NCBI RefSeq assembly: GCF_000002995.4
Contig: NW_025062477.1
Coordinates: forward strand, 310,001 to 374,000
Direction: 5' to 3'
Length of the DNA: 64,000 nucleotides
Source: Brugia malayi
Taxonomy: Eukaryota; Nematoda; Chromadorea; Rhabditida; Onchocercidae
Position 1 is the stretch's first letter. Every line of letters starts with the position of its first letter. The position numbers and the translations under genes are program-made. The notes under the pieces are model-generated. The model made no database searches and had not been told where the DNA came from. It saw only the letters and a program-made list of their open reading frames with translations. Shown here piece by piece: positions 38,090 to 50,080 of the stretch.

Positions 38090-41000
38090 TCAAAGATCAA
38101 TTCTTAAAGCTGATAAAGCATCTGGATGTGTCGCCGCATAACTGGCTGAAGCCTCAGCTGACTGTATTTCATCTACCGGTTCATTAGTAGCGGATAGTTT
38201 TGGTCGCTTTGGTACCATATTACGATTCTCTATTGATTGTTTAGACTTCGATAATTTCAGCATTTCCGTTCGTAATTTTTCTAATATTGCATTATTTGGC
38301 TCTAGAACCGAGCTTTCCTTAGTACGATTTCCTACAAAAAATAATTTACAAAGAATCTGAATTCTAAACATCAAAAATTATAAATGAAAAAATTCTAAGT
38401 GAAGGAAAATTTGATCTATCGTCAATATATTTTAAAACCAATACATTTTAAAATCGAATAAAATAAAATATGAACACCTTGCAATTTGATTATACTCTGT
38501 CGACTTTTTCGTGCTTCTTGCTGTTTTTGTTGTGTTCCATGTCCATAAAGACGTATAAGAGAACCCCATGTGTCAAGCTAAAAACCACAATTTTTAGATT
38601 TCATAAAAATTTAATTTTTGAAACAGCAAATACGATCAGAACAATCCTTCCTAATGGTCTCCTCTTTCAGTACTATATTTAACGGAAACACAAATCTTAT
38701 GTTTATGTTAAATGAAATGAAAAGATGAAAAAAATCCTCCCATAATTTATTTCTTTCCTCCAGAGTAAAGGCATAAGGGCGCTCTTCATATCTGACAAAT
38801 GGTTGTTCTCATGGCAAACTCGAACCGCGCACCATGCTTTGACAAAAAAATTTTTGATTTGGCCTATTTTAGACATTCAGATTTATAATCTTATTTCAAC
38901 CCATACAATGAAGGTTTGTTGTTGACAACAAATATAAGCATATTTTCACGATATCTTCTATCGAAGTGTTGTTATTTGTATAGGGATTATTATTATACAG
39001 GAAACCATCTGAATAATTTCTATGCAATCTCATTTTTCATAAAAAAATAAACCTTTTCAAACAAAGATTTAGAATCCAGTTTCTCAAATCTTAGGAAATT
39101 TTCAATTTTCATAAACGTTACTAACATTAGGATGCAATTTTTTGAGCATTGCTTGGGATGCTTTCTGTTTGCCTTCACGCTTATTTGCACATATAACAGA
39201 AACACGATGTTTGCCGACTTCCATATCGAATTGATGGCGTTGATGTTTAACCCGCACCGAATGAACCTTTATCTCCGTGTCACCGTATGCTGCATTTCGT
39301 TTCAGGCACTCCTGGAATTTTTTTATGTTTACTCTAATGCAAGAAAAAAAGAAATATCAAAAGAAGCAGCTATGAGTCTGTCAATCAGTGGAATATCAGT
39401 AACACTACTTTCATACAAATGCAATGGTAATTCTAAACTGATAAGACTAATAAAATTTTTGTGACTTCCAAAAAAATCTGAATTTAAAATTTTATAATTT
39501 TTAGCAAAAGAATTTCGAATTTCAGACAACACAGAAATTGCAAAGGAAAAATGAATCTGAAGATTCACAAGGTGTGCATTTGAAGAAATGAAAAGCATTT
39601 GATATCTAATAGTTTCTTTTAAATATTCACTATAAAAAGATATCACTATATCTCCACTTCAAAAAACAGTTTAAGCATACCAAAAAATTATTGAATGCAA
39701 ATAAATTCATTTAAAGCTTTAAAACCTGTAAGCATGTTTGTAAAAATTGGTCAGCAATATGTCTGATTTCTAAAAATCAAAATTTAATTAAACCTGAAGT
39801 AGTAAATATGGTGATGGTTGACCAGCTCTAGCAGACAAATCAAATATTCGCGAATCCTCTATTGGCAACATATCAAACAGTGCTACTGCATCTTCCTTAT
39901 CACTTTCTGCATCATCTTTCCTGAAAAGCCGAAATCTTAATGGTAAGTGTTTACAATTTTATAAAAGTTTGCAATAAATTTACAATTTTCAGAATCCAAA
40001 TCAAATAAAGAAACTATTTTGGTTGTTAATTTATAGTGCAGTAAAAATTAGGAACAGTGATTTTAGCGAAATGATCGCAATATATGTGTTTTTGGATGCA
40101 ATAAAAATACGTAACTTACTTCTTAGTCTTTAAAGAGCAAAAAAAAGAAGAAATTTACCAACTCATTCCTTTTTTATGCAATTTTTTTTCTTCCGCATTT
40201 TGAATTATTATATAAATGGAATTTTAATCAAGAAATACAGATATTAAGTGCAAATAAATTGCCCAACAAACATTATTTTATGCATGTATGAACAAAGCAT
40301 AGGAATAGATCCTCAGCTAGCTTTACTCATTTATTAGAATCAAATTTCGAAATTTTTAACATGTACTCCTTACCAAGAAAATAACTTACTCTTTCTTGTC
40401 ACTTCTAGCAATACCTTCCGGATCAAATTCTACATCCGGTATCAAAACTTTCAAAGCATTTCGTGCGGCGTCGAGTTTAGCAGTTTTCTTGCTATTACCA
40501 CAACCTGTTCCAAGAACCACAAAATCAGCATCTAAATATGTAAGCATTACATATTCATCTTTTTAATTATAAAATTTATCGAACAAGAATTGATAACATG
40601 ACATATTTCAGGACTGCTCCTTTGATCTAAAAGTGCAAAGCATATACGATAGTCAGATTTAGGAAAAGTAAAGCAAAGAAATCCAAAAATTTCACTTATC
40701 TTTCCGTCCTTTTATAAAACTCTACCAATGCCCATTTCTGTTCTATCCATTTTCGCCTTATAACTAACCTGGTTGCTCGCCATGTTCTTGTAAGCGTTGT
40801 TCCCGTCTTTGCTTTTCTTGCAGAAGCATTAATTTCTCCTTAACACTTGTTGCACAAAGTACTCGGTTATTTAAATTCATTTTCAAACGAGCTGTACATC
40901 CATACGGCATTGATGAATTCCTGAAAATAATATAAACAATCCTTAACTGAAAAAATTTTTTTCACTTCTTTCCTTTAAAATAAGACATACATCAAAAAAC

Positions 41001-44000
41001 AATAATTAAAATGTATTAAAATCATGCACCATCTTTCCTAGCAAATTTGTAAACTGAAAATATTCAAATGTTTGTAATAAAGTTCGCATTTTCATTAAAA
41101 TTATGCATACCTTGTTTCTGAGAAATGATAATTGATGGTACTTTTCAAAACTTTCTGTACATACTCATGCAACACACTGACCGATGTTTTCCCTTGTGGA
41201 TTAAGAAAAAATCCACGATGCTGTGGTTTTAAGTTCGCTTCTAATGCAGGCACAGTAATTAATTTCACATTTGATGGTAATGCTGTAAAAAATAAGAATT
41301 CTTCTCAGAAATAAACTGCACTAGACTGTCATCATGGGGACAACATGGATTTTAAGCAATAAATTGTGGAATAAAAGATTTTTTTTTTTTTTTTTTTTTG
41401 AGCAGCCTTACAAATATTGTGGAGCTAATTTTAACAGCTCAGAACAATTAAAATCTAAGAATAATATTGATGGAAACATAAATTTTAAGCAGTAATGCGA
41501 TGATAGACTAAGAATTTTCTCAGATTAATAAATGAGCTAGTTTTCAGAAAAAATTCATTCGTTTTTTACTTTTATAATCCTTTGCAAATCAAATTTAAAA
41601 AGAAAAACGAATTCTCACCGGGACGACCAACTGAAAGTTCAATGGAGGATGCATTTTTTCCAAGTCTTCCAGCTTCGGCAAGTTTCCGTTGCCGGTGAAA
41701 ATTACGTGTTGCAGCCCATTTATTGAAACGATATGTCTTTAAAAAGATTTCAAAAATGTTTAGTAAGACTTTAAAAGATTTTTTCTTTTAATAACACGGA
41801 ACTTTATAACAAACTTGAAAACTACCTGAATTTTTCTAAATTTAAATACAGCTTTTGCGTAGTCGTGTAACGCTTCTGCATCGAGTTGACGCTCCTTGAA
41901 GTCTTCAGCAGTCTAAAATTTCGGAAAATTTTTGTAATTTTTTTACACATTGTTTCACTTCCATTAGATTTCATCTGTACATATCGTCTCTTTAAATCAA
42001 CATTTCTCGATTTAATACCTTAATCGAATTTGAACTGCGGAACCAAAAGCTCTGATAACCAAGAAAAATATTTTAACATGACTAAGGATTAAAAAAATTT
42101 CCTGGTGCTTTGTAACATATAAACAATTAAAAAAGAAGATAGGCATTTAAAGCCATTGTTTACTAAAACGACCATTGGTTAGTCATCCTATCAGAAAAAT
42201 GATGAAAAAAAAAATAATTCCAGGTGAATTTTTGAAAATTTGACACACTTACCTGGACCTTCGTACCCGGTGCTTGTAATCGCGCCATTACTAACGCGGA
42301 ATCTTCAAGCGCACTATCACTACTTTGTACACCGACCGATTCGGAAAGTGCATTTTGCAATGCAGCCGCACTTGCTGCTGCACCGTCTTCTATTTCTTTA
42401 AGTACTCGTCGTTGATGCAAACACGGTATAGCGGAAATTGGCACATTATGATGTCGAACGCTACCTGGACCAATAAAGTAAGGTCGTGAGAATGTACAAA
42501 CCCGCGTAGATTTATGCTAAAAACAAGATAATTTCAAAAAAAAAAAAAAAAAATGAACTCCTTTCCCTCTAATCCAAAACTCTACAATCTAATTTACTGA
42601 TCGAACAAAAGTAAACAACATTTACTGATCGAACAAAAGTAAACAACTTAATCGTTGCTCGAAAGAGCATCCTAGATTCAGTGCTAAGTCTTATTTGTTG
42701 AAATTCAAGAGAAATATTTTCTGATAAAATATTCGAAGCATGCTGTGCAATTTTACTTGCAGAAAAAGGAAAGAAAAATAAGAAAATACGGTGTATTTAC
42801 AAATTAATTGACATAAATTTGCTGCTAACGAGAAAAATTTGGTAGTAGCATCGGATACTGACCAAATAAATGGGCAGGCCGCTACTGTGAGTCACTTCCA
42901 CCCATCCTTCTGGTAATACATCAAAATAATCTGTTCCACGATATGCTAATACTATTTTCTCCCGTACTTCACCGTCCTCTGGCATAATCACTTTACCAGT
43001 TTGAGCATCCTCTATTGGTTTCTCCAACAATAGGTCGATATCGTCACCATCATCTTCGTCACTGAAAATATTTTCAAAAGAAAGTTACGGTATTTGGGGA
43101 TATGATGCTAGAAATGGACAATATTTACTCGAATTAAAACAGAAAAACACGAATGTAGTACTTGGACTGAAAATATCTCAAATAATGATCAAATAACTTA
43201 CGATAGAAAAGTATCTTTCTCATCTTTATTATTTCGTCCATCTATTCCATTTAATTCACTACCACTGTCTTCAGCTGGAAAAGGTCCCAGTAGTTCAAGA
43301 AGGAATTAATTTTATAGTAACTGATCCAACTAATTTATTAACGTTAACTGCAGCAATACACTTCAACACTTTAACATCAAAACAATGCGGAAGTACATGA
43401 TCTCTTCAAGAATTGAAAACAGTATATTTATGAAGTGGAACGCATACGATATTTTAATTAGCAAGTAAACTAAAACATTTTAAGCAAAATAAACTAAAAA
43501 AAACTATTTTAACACTCGAATTATAATACCCCACTTTTGATAAGCTAACCTGGTCGTGACAAGCTTCTACTCCGTTCTTCAGGTTCTTCCGATTGTTGCT
43601 CATCCAGTAATGCACTCTCACTATTTGTTGAATTCATTTCATTTGACATTAAAAATTGAAGCTGCGGTGGTGGCGGTGCTAAAGGTGGTGTAGGAGGAGG
43701 TGGAGGTGGTGGTGGCGGCAGTGGTATTAATTTTTCAGGAAAAATGGAGAAATTATTTTCGGTACTCTTGCATAAGACGGCACTTCCTGTATGCGCATTA
43801 AAAACACTGCTTGATTCTTTCTGAAAGTTACAGTTACGAAAAAGGAAAACCGAACTAAACATTAAGAATTAAAATGTAGAGAATTAATAAGGAAAATTAA
43901 ATCAATAACATAAATATATATTCAAGAATGATCATGCATATAAATTGTGTTAAACATTTGAACGATTGCCTTCATATTCATGAGAAAAAATTCTCTGCAG

Positions 44001-45116
44001 TTCTATTATGGTTATTCTTATTAATTGCTTTCAACTATCTCAGCAACACCAAAAAATAAAAGAGTTGTTCACTGTTAAGGATGAGTTGATAAAATTTCCA
44101 ACGTCATGAAAAGTACACACAGTATAGTAAAATGAACTGAATCTGAATTGAATCTCTTTCTCAAAAAGAAAACAATCAATATCAAAATAATTTCTAACGA
44201 AACGATAATAAGAACAAACAAACCTTTGCGGTTTCATTTTCCATTGAACCTATTAAAGAACTCAATGAGATTTCTTCCATTTTCTCCTCTGTCTGTAACA
44301 TTGACACATTGAATCTCATAAAATATGGGATTAGAAAAATTAGAAAAGAAGGAAAAAAAAAGTGATAAGAAAAAGGAAAGTTTTGAAAGACCCTTCAACA
44401 CAGCACAAAAGACAACGCAAATACAAAAAAAAAAAAAAAAAAAAAAACATTTTAGTCTTTTGGATGTTACTCATTAAGCTCTATGTTACTAAAAAATTTA
44501 TTATCTCCAAGTTATACTGGTTATCATAAAAAGAGGATTAACATAGCATCAAAAAGCAAAGAAATGGATCAGATTGAGAAATAAATAATACCGGTATGTT
44601 GTCAATTTTTGCGGCGCCAACTATTCCAGCATTTTGTACATCGTTTTGAGCTAATTCAGCAATTTCTGAATGCAAGCTTAATTTCTTAGAGCCATTTTCT
44701 GTGCCAGTTATATCCGAGGATAATACCGATTTGTGTCGAAAAGGACACTGATGCAAATTTTGGCCATGTGTTGTCGGAATATCTAGAAGCGAAGCACCAC
44801 GATCCTTCTCATTAAATTTCTTCATATCACTACAACTGGGCTCATCATTCCTTCCATCTTCCATACAGACTGGAAGCGAGACCTTTGCAAACTTATTGTT
44901 AGCATAACCATCTACTATCCAAGAATTAGGACGTTTCTCGGTTTTTTTCATAGCTCCTGTCTGATATTTGTTAGCATGATGATACTTCGATATTTTTCGC
45001 ATGCTACTAGATGATTCGAGCTGATTGTTCGCATTAAGTTGATCAATCTGCTCTCGTAGCTGCTCTCGTAATTCTAATAATTGTTCAAGTTTCACATCTT
45101 CTGGGATATCCGCCAT
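38090..45116 (-). CDS. pash-1: Pasha / DGCR8, Microprocessor double-stranded RNA-binding subunit
   Basis: Pasha binds Drosha in the nucleus and positions pri-miRNA hairpins for cleavage. Fifteen exons in gene order: 45116-44592, 44292-44224, 43820-43550, 43274-43202, 43061-42863, 42516-42253, 41912-41826, 41736-41619, 41282-41111, 40920-40769, 40531-40390, 39920-39794, 39311-39126, 38577-38478, 38331-38090. All boundaries are GT-AG, every phase agrees, and the total is 2727 nt or 908 residues, somewhat longer than the vertebrate protein (773). The N-terminal 175 residues are charged with a short coiled coil. A run of ten prolines lies near residues 232-242. The WW domain (about 362-393) reads LPEGWVEVTHSSGLPIYL then TRVCTFSRPYF. 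The heme motif SAIPCLHQRR follows, with Cys near 411. dsRBD1 (about 565-680) includes GCGNSKKTAKLDAARNAL. dsRBD2 (about 725-795) includes QKASQAMLKKLHP. A Drosha-binding-type tail starts DTWGSLIRLYG. ATG 45116 is chosen as the first in-frame ATG after the acceptor. Confidence 0.96.
42593..42648. repeat. 28-bp perfect tandem duplication in a pash-1 intron
   Basis: Two identical copies of a unit starting TTTACTGATCGAAC, in the intron between the two exons that make up the WW domain. Intronic, without effect on the reading frame. Confidence 0.9.
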
Positions 45117-45130
45117 CAGCAATGACGCAT
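45116..45130 (-). promoter_or_regulatory. Five-codon upstream ORF overlapping the pash-1 start
   Basis: On the minus strand ATG CGT CAT TGC TGA (45130-45116) precedes the pash-1 ATG. Its stop shares one base with the main start (TGATG). It follows a TTTCAG acceptor at 45136 that could serve trans-splicing, so the uORF would lie in the short mature leader. This layout suits termination-reinitiation control of translation. Confidence 0.6.
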
Positions 45131-45134
45131 TACA

Positions 45135-45141
45135 CCTGAAA
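45135..45141 (-). promoter_or_regulatory. Splice or trans-splice acceptor before pash-1
   Basis: AATTTCAG|GTGTA lies 19 nt before the start codon. It matches the nematode acceptor consensus and may receive a spliced leader or a 5' UTR exon. Confidence 0.5.
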
Positions 45142-47150
45142 TTTTAGTAAAAAAATTTTATTTGAATCTAAAAACTTAAAAGTCTGGCCCAAAATAAAAC
45201 TGAGGAACTTCCTTTTTCAGATTTGACGATCCAGAAAGCATCAAATGAATGACAAGAAATGTAACAAACATCTCTGTCGAATGAATTATAAAAGGAGAAC
45301 AGTTCGACGGATTTGTTCGCATAATTCCTGTCATCTGATGCTTTGCAAATTTTCTTTTTTTTCAATTTAAAAAAGAAGCCAATCATATATTTCGAAAATG
45401 ATAGTGTCTGAAGCGATCCTCAACCACAATTTCGTATCATTAATAGATATTTACATAAAAACTATACAGGTATCCAACCTGATGAATTATTATGGATAAA
45501 CTCATTATATTTGTTAACCCAACATTACTTTACTATTATTTTGCCACACATCCGTTAACAAACCTTTGCAATCGTTATAACTACTAATATGTTGCTACTT
45601 ACAAGGTATACTTTCACGATATTAACTCGATAACTGCTCTATGAGAATTAGTAAAATCTCAACGCCATATGCCACTATTTACTGATAAACTGCTATATTA
45701 TTTAATTATAAATAATTGATATTACTGACCAACTGTCACTGGAAAAAAAATTGATCCTTAAAGTTCATTTCTTGTCTATTGTAGGTAATTTATTTCAGCA
45801 AAAATTCTAAAATCAGTCTACAATTCCTACAGTAACATCAATCCTATCAGTTTAGTTAAAAAGAAAAACTTTTTCACCAAAAAACGATATTTCCTGCAAA
45901 CCCAACCGTAAGGAAAAAATTTCATTCACAGTAGTCACTAGTGTTCGTGAGTTACATATAGCTAGCAAAATATTTTATTGGTAGTATTTTTAATAAAATA
46001 ATAAAAAATCACAAAATACACCGAATTTTCTGAAATCGCCAGATCACTAAGTGAAGTTTCCTTTCTTCTTTTACTCAACAATGAGGCATTCTTAATTATT
46101 CAATAAAAAAGCACTTCATTCATCGCTCGTCATGATTATTAATCCTGCTTAAGGTACCACTATGCAGTAATGGTATCTCGTAATATCTGTCAACTAGAAA
46201 TATCCTTCGATTCCAATGACAAGTGTTATACAACATACAGCTCGATCACTTCCTCAACTTCTAGCGATATATTACAATGCCAGCAATTTTCAGCATTTCC
46301 AAAACATTGCAATGTTTTTCCTATTTCCAAGCTTTTTCTGCATAATTTTAAATCTCATTAATATTTCACCCTGATCAATAAAACTAGCATTTTACGCTGC
46401 AACCACACAGTGAATTCTTAAAAGCAAACGGAATAGCATTTGAGGCGATAAATTCTGAGCTATAGAATATCCATCGGCTAATTTTATTAAATAAAATTTT
46501 TGAATTTTACTCCTTCTGAAAAATATAATCTTAAACAAAACTACTCCATGTATAAAATACTCTAATTCTTTGAATTTAATGGTAAAATGAAGATAGCCAG
46601 AAAGAGATTCTTAATAATTAGATATGCATTTAACCTAAAATTTAAAATTCTGAAAAAGAAAACAAGGATGTATAAATCCAAATATCTTTTCTATATAAAA
46701 ACATTTCAACCAAGAAAAAAAAAAAAAAAAAAAGAAAAATAATTTTAAATAAAATAATCCAAAAAATGATTTCACTACGGCAATCACATACAAAGTGTCA
46801 TTTTATGTAAATAAATGGCAATAATAAGAGCTAAAATACATTCTGAGAATTTCATTACAAAGCACAAAGAGCTTCCACTAACATCTGAAAATGTAAATTA
46901 AAAACAAAACTGTAACCACTCCCCCTGTCACTTAAGAAATAATTCAACAAAGTAGCAAAAATTAGCGATACCGAATTAAAGTAGTCACTCGAAAACACCT
47001 AAACACTGTTGCAGCTAAAATCTTTTCAACTAGAAATTACCAATATTCATTGCAAGAAAATTAGAAATTGCAAAAAAAAAAAAAAAAATCAAGTAGCTTT
47101 GGTTATTTTGTAATATCTTGATGTGACATACTGTCAATGCTATGAATTAC

Positions 47151-47245
47151 TAATAGTGCAGTTGCAATCCTACTGCAAAAATCACTGATAGTGCAGTTGC
47201 AATCCTACTGCAAAAATCACTGATAGTGCAGTTGCAATCCTACCT
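47151..47245. repeat. 35-bp tandem repeat, about 2.7 copies
   Basis: Units starting TAATAGTGCAGTTGCAATCC at 47151 and TGATAGTGCAGTTGC at 47186 and 47221. They differ at one base; the last unit is partial. Confidence 0.9.
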
Positions 47246-48377
47246 GCCTTACCTGCTTTTTTTTTTTTTTTCATCTCTGCTACATATATGTGCAACCATC
47301 GCACATTTGCATATTTTATGAGCACAAAATAATGATCAAATAATATCATCACTTCATTATTTAAGATTCATTAATTTGCTATGTCTCATTTTCATTATTA
47401 GAATAATCATAATGAAAAGCAGAAGTGAATTCAAAGATGAAAAAACATACCAAAACAGTTTGAAATAGCAATCTGAAATAGCTGAAAGGAAGATCGATTA
47501 GATCGATTATGCAAATTATCCATCCTCTAACCTACATCTAATCAGTGTTTTCTGTTCTCTCATATTTTAATATTAAAATAAATCCTATGCATTCTTCTTT
47601 TCTTCCTCTTTTGATCACTTAAAATATAAATGGATGGCTCATCCAGCTATATTCTCCATGAAACTTTTATAATGCAATTGCTTTAATCCAATAGAAATAT
47701 TATCGCTTCAACTAATTTATTTGCTTTTTTCATCATTTAGGAATAAGTATGTCTCTCTTATTTCAATAAATGTTCCATCTATGACATTTGTCACTTTTAT
47801 ATTCATTTCCTTTTATGCTTGTTTTAGTGTTATTAGTTTTCTACAAAAATTTCTTTCCCTAATTTTTGCAATAGTTTAGCATTTCTTCAAACTTTTTAAA
47901 ATCAAATTGAAATGCCAAAGAAAAGTGCCTTTTAACGGAGCTTTTAATGACCACAAAAAAGAAAAAAAAAAAAACAAAAAACAATTTTCACTGCAAAATT
48001 TTATTCTTCTTAAAATCTACAATCATTTCTATTTCTTATAAAATAGCAATTTCATTTCTTTTTTCTTCCAATAAATTTTATATTTCACAACTGAAAAAAA
48101 AGAAAAGAAAAAAAAAAAAAAAAACACAGGCGACAATGCATGTTGACAATTTTCTGTGCTAAAATAAGCTTCATTTTTTTTTTTTTTTTTGCTATCTGAT
48201 AATATTTCACTAAGAAATTTTACACCAATTAATGAATTTTTTCAATAACAGTCACAGATTTTGAAATTCATTTATTAATATAACGCTGTAGAATGCTAGT
48301 AATAAATAATTTGATTAATTATTAGCGGATTGATGAAATTATTATGGATTTGAACTCTGTTTCCGTTTCCTGAGAAG

Positions 48378-48417
48378 TAGCCTGATTTATACGAGAATTA
48401 GCCTGATTTGTACGATC
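48378..48417. repeat. 21-bp imperfect tandem duplication
   Basis: TAGCCTGATTTATACGAGAA is followed directly by TAGCCTGATTTGTACGATC. Confidence 0.8.
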
Positions 48418-49232
48418 TTTTTCCTAAACTGTTACTTTCCTACCAATGTTTGTTGCTTCAAAATTGGAAATCAAGAATATTTCGCAGTTGTAACCAACAA
48501 TTACTATTGAGATGATTTTAAAACTTTTTAGACAAAAGCCAATTGCGACATTATTGGATTTTTTTTCTTTAAATATTGTTCACTTTTTTCATTTTCTTTT
48601 CTCTATCGTTTTTATGTCCTAAAGTTGAAACCATCCATCCATCCATTTTAAGCCAACAAATCTGTCTCGTTAAAAAGAGCCAAGCTCAACTTTTCACTCA
48701 GTTCCATTGAATCATCTTAATGCTCAATTTCTGAAAGTAATAAAATGAGATGCATTTAAAGAAAAGCATTTAGAACAAATTCAAGATTATACAATTTCAT
48801 CTATTTTTTCTATCTTTCTTTCATCTTTTTTTTTTTTTCTTGTTGATAAAATACATTTAAAATTAGTTAATTATCTTTTAAATCATTAAGGTACTTAATG
48901 ATAATATGAATTTCTGCTCTCAAAGAATATGTTAAAATCTTATTTTTAAAACCAATCCTTTGCATCCTATCATCTTTCTCTAAATCTTTTTGCCATTAAA
49001 ATATAATCACAATTGGCTTCATTAATCTCAAATAATAAAATGACTTTTCCCAATTATAACATTAATTACTGCTACTTTTATATCTGAGACAATACAAAAT
49101 ACTTTTTCTAATGCTTGATTGAACGAATCTCTCAATGCTTCCCTGTTGCCATCCATTACATTCGAATTCTTGAATTCCTTTGTTCAAATATATAGATAAC
49201 TAGGCTGATATAATACTCAAGGCTAATAAATA

Positions 49233-50080
49233 TACCAGGCTCAATATATTACAAGTCTATTTTATATACCAGGCTCAATATATTACAGGTCTATTTTATA
49301 TACCAGGCTCAATATATTACAGGTCTATTTTATATACTAGGCTCAATATATTACAAGTCTATTTTATATACCAGGCTCAATATATTACAGGTCTATTTTA
49401 TATACCAGGCTCAATATATTACAGGTCTATTTTATATACCAGGCTCAATATATTACAAGTCTATTTTATATACCAGGCTCAATATATTACAGGTCTATTT
49501 TATATACTAGGCTCAATATATTACAAGTCTATTTTATATACCAGGCTCAATATATTACAGGTCTATTTTATATACCAGGCTCAATATATTACAGGTCTAT
49601 TTTATATACCAGGCTCAATATATTACAAGTCTATTTTATATACCAGGCTCAATATATTACAGGTCTATTTTATATACCAGGCTCAATATATTACAGGTCT
49701 ATTTTATATACTAGGCTCAACATATTACAGGTCTATTTTATATACCAGGCTCAATATATTACAGGTCTATTTTATATACCAGGCTCAATATATTACAAGT
49801 CTATTTTATATACCAGGCTCAATATATTACAGGTCTATTTTATATACTAGGCTCAATATATTACAGGTCTATTTTATATACCAGGCTCAATATATTACAA
49901 GTCTATTTTATATACCAGGCTCAATATATTACAGGTCTATTTTATGTACTAGGCTCAATATATTACAGGTCTATTTTATATACCAGGCTCAATATATTAC
50001 AGGTCTATTTTATATACTAGGCTCAATATATTACAGGTCTATTTTATATACTAGGCTCAATATATTACAGGTCTATTTTA
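49233..50080. repeat. 34-bp minisatellite, about 25 copies
   Basis: The unit reads CCAGGCTCAATATATTACAG followed by GTCTATTTTATATA. Most differences fall at two sites: CCAGG or CTAGG, and ACAGGT or ACAAGT. Single-copy changes also occur (CATATT near 49711, TATGTA near 49946). Units 4-8 and 9-13 carry the same five-unit variant order, so blocks of about 170 bp have been copied as a whole. A degenerate half unit lies just before (49199-49232). Every frame is interrupted, so it is non-coding. Confidence 0.96.

Larger units (their letters stand above)
45142..49198. other. Upstream region of pash-1, no gene seen
   Basis: AT-rich sequence with no credible coding frame. Contains homopolymers (46711-46731, 47071-47089), a 35-bp tandem repeat (47151-47245) and a 21-bp tandem repeat (48378-48417). 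The pash-1 promoter should lie at its left end. Confidence 0.55.

Noticed and set aside
38800..38840. tRNA T-arm-like GGTTCGAGTT on the minus strand
   Set aside because: The flanking five bases do not pair and no acceptor stem, D-arm or anticodon arm can be built.
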